From CAZFAT01 sp964517075 (GTDB taxonomy: Bacteria > Acidobacteriota > Vicinamibacteria > Vicinamibacterales > SCN-69-37): a stretch of DNA of 7,668 bases. The stretch is from assembly GCA_964517075.1 (NCBI GenBank), contig CAZFAT010000364.1:1-7668 (forward strand). Direction: 5' to 3'. Made by a program: the position numbers and the translations under genes. Shown here in pieces: positions 1 to 5,291 of this stretch. The notes under the pieces were generated by a model. The model made no database searches. It had not been told where the DNA came from and saw nothing but the letters and a program-made list of their open reading frames with translations. The first letter of the stretch is position 1. Every line of letters begins with the position of its first letter.

Positions 1-137
1 GCCTTGACGGCCTCGATGATCGCCTCGGGCGTCATCGCAAGCGCCTTCTTCAGCGCCTCGTAGCCGCCGTGCTTCGTATGGAAGTCGAGCGTCTCGGCGT
101 TGGGCTCGCGGATGTGGGGAGTGAGAAGTGGTGTCAT
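1..137 (-). CDS. nuoF: NADH-quinone oxidoreductase subunit F, N-terminal fragment
   Basis: Only the first 45 codons are present; the gene runs off the left edge. NuoF is the NADH-binding subunit of complex I: it carries FMN and a 4Fe-4S cluster and takes electrons from NADH on the cytoplasmic side. The visible protein starts MTPLLTPHIREP and contains HGGYEALKKALAMTPE followed by an acidic helix (IIEAVK). This is the usual NuoF lead-in to the glycine-rich NADH site, which itself lies outside the window. The ATG at 137 is the only candidate start in this frame, because an in-frame stop lies at 161-159. No strong Shine-Dalgarno is visible. The gene follows nuoE after 50 bases that show no other feature, and is presumably co-transcribed with it. 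Identity rests on the N-terminal motif together with operon position. Confidence 0.9.
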   Translation of the reverse strand, partial: MTPLLTPHIREPNAETLDFHTKHGGYEALKKALAMTPEAIIEAVK

Positions 138-187
138 GCCGATACTTCGCTGACGAGTTCAGCCACGTTAGAAGGGAGAAGCCGCCG

Positions 188-796
188 TCATGGCTCTTGT
201 CCAGCGACGCGCAAATGGCATCCCGTCAACGCCTCGGCCCCGCGGGTCCGGAGGCCGTCGACGAGGGCGCGCACGTCCTCCGCGCGCTGGCATTCGTGCC
301 AGTGATCGTTGACGCCCACCACCGGCGCGCGATCGCAGGCGCCCAGGCACTCCACCTCGAGGAGCGTGAATTCGCGCGAGGCGTCGGTTTCGCCGGGCCG
401 GAGACCGAGGACATCCGACAGCGCCTCGGTGACCCGCTCGGCGCCCATCAGCGCGCACGAGAGCGTCCGACACACCTGAATCACGTGCCGGCCGACCGGA
501 CGGGTATAGAACATCGTGTAGAACGACACGACATCCTCGACCTCGGCCGGCGTACAGCCGATGGCCTCGGCGACATGCCGCATCGCGTTGCGGGTGATGT
601 AGCCCTGCTGGGCCTGCACGAGATAGAGCGCCGCCAGAATCGCCGACTTGCGCTGGTCGGCCGGATACCGGCTGCAGATCTCCTCGAGCTGCGCCCGATG
701 CTCGGCTGTGTACACGAAGGCCGGCCCCTCTTCGGGCAGCGCACGTGCGGACTTGTGGTGCCCGCGGCCGTAATCCATCTCGGGGTGGAAAGTCAT
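188..796 (-). CDS. nuoE: NADH-quinone oxidoreductase subunit E (2Fe-2S, thioredoxin-like)
   Basis: A 202-residue protein of the peripheral arm of complex I. NuoE holds the 2Fe-2S cluster N1a next to the FMN of NuoF and belongs to the thioredoxin-like ferredoxin family. All four cluster ligands are visible: C109 and C114 (C-x4-C in VCRTLSC) and C150 and C154 (C-x3-C in ECLGAC). The helical N-terminal domain is recognisable from RYPADQRKSAILAALYLVQ and GYIT (about residues 43-68), then VEDVVSFYTMFYTRPVG (86-102). The protein is a little longer than the usual 155-175 residues because of about 30 extra residues at the N-terminus, which contain no recognised motif. The ATG at 796 has a GGAG at 804-801, and three of those bases fall inside a perfect hairpin (802-824). 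nuoD lies upstream across a 148-base spacer and nuoF follows after 50 bases. Confidence 0.95.
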   Translation of the reverse strand: MTFHPEMDYGRGHHKSARALPEEGPAFVYTAEHRAQLEEICSRYPADQRKSAILAALYLVQAQQGYITRNAMRHVAEAIGCTPAEVEDVVSFYTMFYTRPVGRHVIQVCRTLSCALMGAERVTEALSDVLGLRPGETDASREFTLLEVECLGACDRAPVVGVNDHWHECQRAEDVRALVDGLRTRGAEALTGCHLRVAGQEP

Positions 797-801
797 GATT
801 C

Positions 802-824
802 TCCGGGGGACTTCGTCCCCCGGA
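802..824 (-). promoter_or_regulatory. Hairpin covering the nuoE ribosome binding site
   Basis: The bases form a perfect inverted repeat: 10-base arms at 802-811 and 815-824 (TCCGGGGGAC / GTCCCCCGGA), with a three-base loop. On the nuo mRNA the 3' arm ends five bases before the nuoE ATG, and GGA of the GGAG Shine-Dalgarno (804-801) is paired within the stem. A stem of mostly G-C pairs this close to the start should limit ribosome access unless it is opened, for example by ribosomes or by processing. There is no T-run, so it does not look like an intrinsic terminator. The structure is seen directly; a regulatory effect is inference. Confidence 0.6.
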
Positions 825-942
825 CCCCCTCACACGCGCGCTCGCGGGGGCCCCATCGCCCCGCTCCGCGCGCGTGGCTCGCTCGCTCCCGCTCGTTCGC
901 ACGACCGCGACACGTCGCCCCCCGGACCCCCTCACCCGCGCG
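817..942. repeat. Direct repeat pair in the nuoD-nuoE spacer
   Basis: Two 24-base copies at 817-840 and 919-942 begin CCCCCGGACCCCCTCAC and end CGCGCG. They match at 23 of 24 positions, differing only at 834 (A) versus 936 (C), and are 102 bases apart start to start. Copy 1 overlaps the hairpin next to nuoE; copy 2 ends two bases before the nuoD stop codon. The rest of the operon has gaps of 50 bases or less, so this spacer looks like an inserted or expanded intergenic repeat unit. Similar C-run/G-run hairpin repeats occur between genes of many high-GC bacteria; whether this one is dispersed in the host genome cannot be seen here. Confidence 0.6.
833..876 (-). repeat. Second large stem-loop in the nuoD-nuoE spacer
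   Basis: A compound inverted repeat. Outer arms at 833-841 and 868-876 (CACGCGCGC / GCGCGCGTG) are nine perfect pairs. After a small internal loop, inner arms at 844-849 and 859-864 (GCGGGG / CCCCGC) add six more, closing a nine-base loop. Fifteen nearly all G-C pairs make a very stable structure in either DNA strand or in RNA. It sits between the two copies of a 24-base direct repeat. It may be part of a REP-like intergenic element or an mRNA stabiliser or processing site; the sequence alone does not say which. Confidence 0.5.
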
Positions 943-944
943 TG

Positions 945-2132
945 TCATCGATCGACGTCTCCCATCACGACGTCGGCGGAGCCGATCACCGCGATCAAGT
1001 CGGCGACCAGACCGCCGACGACCATCTTGGCCAGCGCCTGGCACGCCATGAACGAGGGCGCGCGCGCCTTGATGCGCGCCGGCCGGTTGGTGCCGTCGGA
1101 CACGATGTAGAAGCCGTGCTCGCCGCGCGGGCCTTCGACCGGCACGTAGCACTCCCCCTTCGGCACGTTGAACCCCTGCGAGTACAGGAGGAAGTGCTGA
1201 ATCAGCGCTTCCATCTCGGTGTAGACGCGGTCCTTCGGCGGGGGAACGAACCGGTAGTCGCCGCAGTCGTAGACGCCCGTCGGCGAGATGCGCGCCAGCG
1301 CCTGGTGGCAGATCTTCACGCTCTGCCGCATCTCCTCGATCTTCACGCGGTAGCGCGCGTACACGTCGCCCTCGGTGGCCGTGGGGACCGTGAAGTCGAA
1401 GGTCTCGTAGCGGAGGTACGGGAACGTCTTCCGCACGTCGTACGGAATGCCCACGGCACGAGCTATCGGGCCCACCAGCCCCATGGCCATCGTGTCCGCC
1501 TTCGACAGGTACCCCACGCCGCGGGTGCGGCGCAGCCACACGTCGTTCTTCGTCAGCAGCTTCTCGTACTCGTTGAGCTTGCCGGGGAAGGCGTCGAGGA
1601 ACTCGGTCACGGCCTGATGGAACCCGCGCGGGAGATCCTCACGCAGCCCACCAATCCGCAGGTAACTGGGAAACATGCGGAAGCCCGCGATCATCTCGTT
1701 GATGTTCAGGAGCTGCTCGCGCTCGCGGAAGCAGTACATCATCACGGAGATCGCGCCAATCTCCATGCCGTGCGTGCCGAGCCAGACCAAGTGGCTGCTC
1801 AAGCGCTGCAACTCGGCAATCAGCACGCGAATCCAGGTCACCCGCTCCGGCATCTCGCTCTCGAGACCGAGCAGCCGCTCGACCGAGAGGCAGAACGCCA
1901 GGCTGTTCGATTGCGGCCCGAGGTAATCCATCCGCTCGACGAGCGGCACGACCTGCTGCCACTTCTTCTGCTCCGCGGTCTTCTCGATGCCGGTGTGCAG
2001 ATAGCCAATCGTCGGATCGAGCGAGACGATCTGCTCGCCGTCGAGCTCCAGCACCAGGCGGAGCACGCCGTGCGTGCTGGGGTGCTGCGGCCCCATGTTC
2101 ACCGTCATCGTCTCGGAGCGCAGCTCAGCCAC
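945..2132 (-). CDS. nuoD: NADH-quinone oxidoreductase subunit D (49-kDa type)
   Basis: NuoD forms most of the quinone-reduction site of complex I, at the junction of the peripheral and membrane arms, next to cluster N2 of NuoB. The chosen start is GTG at 2132, giving 395 residues, in the family range. It has a GGAG seven bases upstream (2143-2140), and the protein then begins (M)AELRSETMTVNMGPQHPSTHG, a familiar NuoD opening. Longer (ATG 2183) and shorter (ATG 2108) starts are possible but lack as good a ribosome site. The invariant HPSTH (residues 17-21) and MDYL (68-71) are present. His21 and Tyr70 are spaced 49 apart, like the quinone-contacting pair of Thermus Nqo4. GPRGEHGFYIVSDG, RAPSF and the usual ending GDVDR are also present. 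The start overlaps the nuoC stop by eight bases, implying translational coupling. C and D are separate genes, not the fused form found in E. coli. Confidence 0.96.
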   Translation of the reverse strand: MAELRSETMTVNMGPQHPSTHGVLRLVLELDGEQIVSLDPTIGYLHTGIEKTAEQKKWQQVVPLVERMDYLGPQSNSLAFCLSVERLLGLESEMPERVTWIRVLIAELQRLSSHLVWLGTHGMEIGAISVMMYCFREREQLLNINEMIAGFRMFPSYLRIGGLREDLPRGFHQAVTEFLDAFPGKLNEYEKLLTKNDVWLRRTRGVGYLSKADTMAMGLVGPIARAVGIPYDVRKTFPYLRYETFDFTVPTATEGDVYARYRVKIEEMRQSVKICHQALARISPTGVYDCGDYRFVPPPKDRVYTEMEALIQHFLLYSQGFNVPKGECYVPVEGPRGEHGFYIVSDGTNRPARIKARAPSFMACQALAKMVVGGLVADLIAVIGSADVVMGDVDR

Positions 2133-2742
2133 GGGAGGGCTCCGTCGGACCGTGGTGTTCCGCCTGCCGGGTCGACTCCTCACGCTGGGTGCGGATATTT
2201 CGCGCGAACTCCTCGGCCGTCAGCTGGAGGGGCGACCAGGACGCCGTGTCCTTGCGGATCTGCACCGCCGCGTCCTTGCGGAGCGGGTGGCCCTCCCAGT
2301 CGTCCGGCATCAGAATGCGGCGCAGGTCGGGATGGCCCTCGAACGACAGGCCGAACAAATCGAACACCTCACGCTCGAGCCAGTTGGCGCCGGGATAAAT
2401 CGGCACGATGCTCGGCAGCTCGGCGTCCTCACCGGAGACCCGCACCTTCAGGCGGAGACGGCGCGCCGGCGCGGCCGAGGGGCCGGTGACATACGCGTCT
2501 CCCACGCAGGCGAGGTGATAGACGACCTCGAAACGCGGCTCGGCCGGCAGATAATCGGCCGCCGTCACGTCCACGAGGAGCGCGAACTGCAGCGCGGGAT
2601 GATCGCGCAGCGTGCGGCACACCGTCATCAGGTCCGCGCGATCGACGAGGAGCGCGGGCATGTCGACGGCGGGCGCCTCGGTGACCGAAGCGCCCGGGAG
2701 CGCCTCGCGGAGGACGGCAACGGTGGAATCGTTCGTGACCAC
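2125..2742 (-). CDS. nuoC: NADH-quinone oxidoreductase subunit C (30-kDa type)
   Basis: NuoC is a cofactor-free subunit of the connecting module of complex I, packed against NuoD. The signature is in the second half: WLEREVFDLFGLSFEGHPDL, then RRILMPDDWEGHPLRKD, which is close to family consensus. The open frame extends up to 2937, but that part overlaps nuoB and is arginine-rich filler. The first sensible start is GTG at 2742, five bases after the nuoB stop, giving 205 residues, a normal length. Only a weak GAG precedes it, so translation may depend on coupling to nuoB. After the conserved core comes a polar tail of about 40 residues (rich in E, R, T and Q) that overlaps the beginning of nuoD. 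The start is less certain than the identity. Confidence 0.94.
   Translation of the reverse strand: MVTNDSTVAVLREALPGASVTEAPAVDMPALLVDRADLMTVCRTLRDHPALQFALLVDVTAADYLPAEPRFEVVYHLACVGDAYVTGPSAAPARRLRLKVRVSGEDAELPSIVPIYPGANWLEREVFDLFGLSFEGHPDLRRILMPDDWEGHPLRKDAAVQIRKDTASWSPLQLTAEEFARNIRTQREESTRQAEHHGPTEPSRG
2140..2143 (-). promoter_or_regulatory. Ribosome binding site deciding the nuoD GTG start
   Basis: GGAG on the minus strand lies seven bases upstream of GTG 2132-2130, inside the end of nuoC. The alternatives, ATG at 2183 and ATG at 2108, have no comparable motif at a usable distance. This, with the NuoD-like sequence that follows, supports GTG as the start. Confidence 0.6.
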
Positions 2743-2747
2743 CGGGC

Positions 2748-3212
2748 TCAGGCACTCATCCGCTGCTGGTCGATCTTGCGCTGGAGCTGGACGATGCCGT
2801 AGATGAGCGCCTCGGGCCGCGGCGGGCAGCCCGGGACGAACACGTCGATCGGCACGACCTGGTCGCACCCCTGCACGATCGAGTAGTTGTCGAACACGCC
2901 GCCGCAGCTCGCGCAGGCGCCCATCGAGATGACCCACTTGGGCTCCGGCATCTGGTCGTAGATGCGACGGAGCACGGGCGCCATCTTGCGCGAGAGCCGG
3001 CCGGCCACAATCATGAGGTCCGACTGCCGGGGCGATCCGCGGAAGACCTCGGCGCCGAAGCGCGCGATGTCGTAGCGCCCGCAGCTCATCGCCATCATTT
3101 CAATGGCACAGCACGCCAGCCCGAACGTCACCGGCCAGATCGCGGATCGGCGCGCCCACTGCACCATCTTCTCGACGGTGGTTGTCAGAACGGGGATTTC
3201 GATCTCAGCCAT
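2748..3212 (-). CDS. nuoB: NADH-quinone oxidoreductase subunit B (N2 cluster)
   Basis: NuoB carries the terminal 4Fe-4S cluster N2, which hands electrons to quinone at the interface with NuoD. The 154-residue protein shows the expected ligands: the adjacent pair C34-C35 in GLACCAIEMM, C100 in SMGACASCGG, and C129 in VPGCPPRPEA. Other family landmarks are GRYDIARFGAEVFRGSPRQ (about 45-63) and MPEPKWVISMG (88-98). The length is at the short end of the family, as in forms without a long N-terminal extension. The ATG at 3212 has an AGGA six bases upstream (3222-3219), a good ribosome site. nuoA ends 40 bases before it and nuoC starts five bases after its stop. Confidence 0.97.
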   Translation of the reverse strand: MAEIEIPVLTTTVEKMVQWARRSAIWPVTFGLACCAIEMMAMSCGRYDIARFGAEVFRGSPRQSDLMIVAGRLSRKMAPVLRRIYDQMPEPKWVISMGACASCGGVFDNYSIVQGCDQVVPIDVFVPGCPPRPEALIYGIVQLQRKIDQQRMSA

Positions 3213-3252
3213 GAAACGTCCTGGAACCTCTGGCGCGCGGTCGGGTCGTGCT

Positions 3253-3621
3253 CTAGCGGGGACGCGTGGTGCTCCAGTCGAAGACGCCTTTCCGCCACAC
3301 GTAGAGATACCCCGTCGTCAGCAGCGCGAAGAACGCGACAATCTGCCAGTAGCCGACCACACCCAGGTCGCGAAACGCGATGGCCCAGGGATACAGGAAG
3401 GCCACTTCGATATCGAAGAGCAGGAAGATCATCGCGACCAGATAGAACTTGACCGACTGCCGCTCGCGGGCGTCGCCCACCGGCGGCATGCCGCACTCGT
3501 AGGGCGCCGACTTTTCCGGCGTGGGCTTCCGCGGCCCGAGAAATTGCGATAGGAGAACGTTGCCGGCGGCAAAGCCGAACCCGAGGCCGATCATGACCAG
3601 AACGGGCAGAAAGCCTTCCAC
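3253..3621 (-). CDS. nuoA: NADH-quinone oxidoreductase subunit A (membrane)
   Basis: NuoA is a small membrane subunit of complex I beside the quinone channel. From GTG at 3621 the protein is 122 residues, typical for the family, with three hydrophobic segments at roughly 4-28, 59-83 and 88-109. Between the first two lies the conserved cytoplasmic loop with YECG (41-44), containing the Cys known to be exposed in some conformational states of complex I. DIEVAFLYPW (70-79), with its acidic pair in the second helix, is diagnostic. The frame stays open up to 3747, but that extension is low-complexity and passes through the promoter region, so the GTG start is preferred. A GGAG lies ten bases upstream (3635-3632), slightly far for an ideal site. 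nuoA is the first gene of the operon. Confidence 0.94.
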   Translation of the reverse strand: MEGFLPVLVMIGLGFGFAAGNVLLSQFLGPRKPTPEKSAPYECGMPPVGDARERQSVKFYLVAMIFLLFDIEVAFLYPWAIAFRDLGVVGYWQIVAFFALLTTGYLYVWRKGVFDWSTTRPR

Positions 3622-3690
3622 GAGCCGTAGTCTCCCGGGGAGCGGCCGGCCGGCGACCGGAGGTGCCGGCGGGCACGAGGGCCGATAGCG

Positions 3691-3715
3691 AGCTTGTTCG
3701 CCCGCCGTACAAGCT
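3691..3715. promoter_or_regulatory. Inverted repeat (operator-like) at the nuo transcription start
   Basis: AGCTTGT (3691-3697) and ACAAGCT (3709-3715) are perfect seven-base inverted repeats separated by 11 bases, so the half-site centres are 18 bases apart. The site begins four bases downstream of the proposed -10 element and overlaps the predicted start of the nuo transcript near 3712. Its AT content stands out in a very GC-rich surrounding. It could be a repressor operator, or a hairpin at the 5' end of the nuo leader. No regulator gene is in the window and the half-site is not one I recognise. Confidence 0.45.
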
Positions 3716-3718
3716 GAG

Positions 3719-3747
3719 ATGCTAACGGACCGGCCGCCGACAATCAA
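3719..3747 (-). promoter_or_regulatory. Sigma70-like promoter of the nuo operon
   Basis: On the minus strand TTGATT (3747-3742) and TAGCAT (3724-3719) are separated by exactly 17 bases. Each hexamer matches four of six consensus positions. Transcription would begin near 3712, leaving a leader of about 90 bases before the nuoA GTG at 3621. It lies in the divergent region between nuoA and the glycosyltransferase gene. No equally good promoter was found for the plus-strand genes; a TAGACT at 3769-3774 lacks a -35 partner. Confidence 0.5.
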
Positions 3748-3783
3748 GTGACGCGTGAAGCCTCAGACTAGACTGCGATCACG

Positions 3784-5082
3784 ATGCGCCTCACTTGGTT
3801 CACGCCATGGCCGCCGGATCGACATCCGGCCGCACGGCGGTCGCGCGATATCGTGCGGGCGCTCGCCGCACGCGGCGACACGATCGAACTCGTGGTCGCC
3901 GACGCGGCGATCTCTGATGCGGACCGGGCGGTCGCGAACGCACCCGGCGTCCGGATCGTGACCGCCGCCGACGTTCAGACCCGTGCCCCCGGACACGACC
4001 TGACCGTCTACTCCGTCACCATTAGCGCGGCCGGCAGGTTCCTGTGGCCCGCCCTGCTCGAACAGCCGGGACTGGCGGTGCTGCACGACACCAATTTCTA
4101 TGCGATGCGGGCCGCGGGCGCGCCCGCGCGGGCGGCCGAGTTTCGCGCGGAGTTCGCGTGGAGCCATCCCGACGTCCACCCGGACGCAGCCGAACTGGCG
4201 ATCGCCGGCTTCGAGGGCACCTACGAGTCCTTCTGGCCGATGATGCGGTCCGTCGTCGAGGCCTCGCGCCTCGTCGCGGTGCCGTCGGCCGGGGCCGCCC
4301 GGGACGTGCAGGCGCGTTGGCCCGAGGCGTCGATCGCGACCATCACGCCCGGCATCGAGGCGCCGGCCCCGACGGACGCCGATACTCGCGTGGCGCGACG
4401 CTCGGCCCTGCGGATCCCGGCCGGGGCCGTTGTTTTTGGTGTCGTTGGCGACAGCAGCAACGTAGCCGGCAGACGTCTGCCACAGGTCCTGCGAGCGTTT
4501 GCCAGCACGCTCGGTCGTGTCCCTCACGTACGATTGCTCATCGCGGGGATCGAACGTGATCTCGCCGAGCAATCACCCGAGGTCGATGCCGCGATCACGC
4601 GCCTCGGCCCTGTGACGGAGGACGAGCGGAGACATCTCATGGATGCGGTGGACGTACTCATCGATCTGCACTGGCCCCCCGTCGCCGGACCGAGCGACCA
4701 CTGGCTCGCCGCCATGGCCGCGGGCCGGTCCGCGATTGTCATCGACACGCCGGCCGTGGCCGATGTCCCGACGCTCGATCCGCGATCGTGGCGGCCGCCG
4801 CCGGATGGCCGACCTGCCGTCGGCGTCGCCGTCGACATCCTTGATGAGGCGCACTCGCTGCGGCTCGCGTGCTATCGGCTGGCCGTGGACGACGCGCTGC
4901 GCGAGGGGCTCGGTCGCGCCGCGCACTTGTACTGGGAGCACACCCACACGCTCGGCCATATGACGGCCGGCGTGGTCCGAGCCCTCGACCTGGCCCTCAC
5001 TCGGCCGGCGAAGGGGACCCTGGCCCCTCCCCCGCCGGGCCAGCAGCCCGAACGCCCAACCAGGCAGGCCAAGCCATGCTGA
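3784..5082 (+). CDS. GT-B-like glycosyltransferase
   Basis: A 432-residue soluble protein resembling glycosyltransferase group 1/family 4 enzymes, which move a sugar from a nucleotide-sugar donor to an acceptor. The start MRLTWFTPWPPD, followed by an amphipathic helix (residues 19-30), is typical of the N-terminal Rossmann half. HDTNFY (101-106), FWPMMRSVVEASRLVAVPS (150-168) and the strand before TPGI (188-191) follow. The second half begins near 209 with AGAVVFGVVGDSS (213-225), then LLIAGIE (251-257), DAVDVLIDLHWP (287-298) and HWLAAMAAGRSAIVIDTP (306-323), which matches the nucleotide-sugar side of GT-B enzymes. The acidic residue normally preceding that helix (E of the EX7E motif) is not evident; G302/P303 occupy the place. 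The last 25 residues are proline-rich. The ATG at 3784 has no clear ribosome site. The stop overlaps the thiS start by seven bases. Donor and acceptor cannot be inferred. Confidence 0.75.
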   Translation: MRLTWFTPWPPDRHPAARRSRDIVRALAARGDTIELVVADAAISDADRAVANAPGVRIVTAADVQTRAPGHDLTVYSVTISAAGRFLWPALLEQPGLAVLHDTNFYAMRAAGAPARAAEFRAEFAWSHPDVHPDAAELAIAGFEGTYESFWPMMRSVVEASRLVAVPSAGAARDVQARWPEASIATITPGIEAPAPTDADTRVARRSALRIPAGAVVFGVVGDSSNVAGRRLPQVLRAFASTLGRVPHVRLLIAGIERDLAEQSPEVDAAITRLGPVTEDERRHLMDAVDVLIDLHWPPVAGPSDHWLAAMAAGRSAIVIDTPAVADVPTLDPRSWRPPPDGRPAVGVAVDILDEAHSLRLACYRLAVDDALREGLGRAAHLYWEHTHTLGHMTAGVVRALDLALTRPAKGTLAPPPPGQQPERPTRQAKPC

Positions 5083-5282
5083 TTACCCTCAACGGCGACA
5101 GGACGGAACTGCCTGGCCCATTAACAGTCCAGGCCCTACTCGACCGGCTCGAGATCGACCCGCGCGTCGTGGCTGTCGAGTTGAACGGCCTGGTGGTCAA
5201 GCGTTTGCATTACGCCGACCGGCTGATCACCGAGGGCGCCGAAGTGGAAATCGTGGCCTTCGTTGGTGGCGGCCAGCCCTGA
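5076..5282 (+). CDS. thiS: ThiS-family sulfur carrier protein
   Basis: A 68-residue ubiquitin-fold protein. ThiS carries sulfur as a C-terminal thiocarboxylate, normally for thiazole formation in thiamine synthesis with ThiF/ThiG. Family features seen are MLITLNGDRTELP (beta hairpin, 1-13), TVQALLDRLEIDPRVVAVELNG (17-38), the basic VVKRLHYADRLITEGAEVEIVAFVGGG pattern and the C-terminal glycine run (64-66, GGG). Unusually, Gln-Pro follow the glycines, whereas most ThiS proteins end at Gly-Gly or Gly-Gly-Gly. The ATG at 5076 lies inside the last codons of the glycosyltransferase gene (ATGCTGA arrangement), implying coupled translation; the sugar dehydrogenase starts nine bases after its stop. 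No thiamine gene is next to it in this window, so a role with another sulfur-inserting enzyme (MoaD-like or thiosugar-like) cannot be excluded. Confidence 0.85.
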   Translation: MLITLNGDRTELPGPLTVQALLDRLEIDPRVVAVELNGLVVKRLHYADRLITEGAEVEIVAFVGGGQP

Positions 5283-5286
5283 AGGA
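5282..5286 (+). promoter_or_regulatory. Ribosome binding site for the sugar dehydrogenase GTG start
   Basis: AAGGA sits five bases before GTG 5292 and overlaps the last base of the thiS stop codon. It supports GTG as the true start; the next residues form a clean signal peptide. Confidence 0.7.
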
Positions 5287-5291
5287 CTGAC

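Noticed and set aside
802..824. A possible intrinsic terminator between nuoD and nuoE.
   Set aside because: Strong stem but no T-run on either side, and nuoE and nuoF must be expressed with the operon.
817..942. A possible CRISPR remnant.
   Set aside because: Only two repeat copies, a spacer-like interval of 78 bases with its own stem-loop, and no cas genes.
128..1051. A 307-codon plus-strand open frame opposite nuoE.
   Set aside because: It is a shadow of nuoE, with an Arg/Pro-rich tail caused by the GC-rich spacer; no domain is recognisable.
793..1539. A minus-strand open frame of 248 codons running from nuoD through the nuoD-nuoE spacer.
   Set aside because: It overlaps nuoD in another frame, its composition is low-complexity and Arg/Gly-rich, and the spacer part is repeat and hairpin sequence.
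795..2489. A 564-codon open frame on the plus strand opposite nuoD, nuoC and the spacer.
   Set aside because: It is antisense to well-supported complex I genes, is rich in Arg, His and Ala with no recognisable motif, and is explained by the high GC third-position bias.
3769..3774. TAGACT as a -10 element for the glycosyltransferase gene.
   Set aside because: No -35-like hexamer at 16-18 bases upstream, and the distance to the ATG would leave almost no leader.
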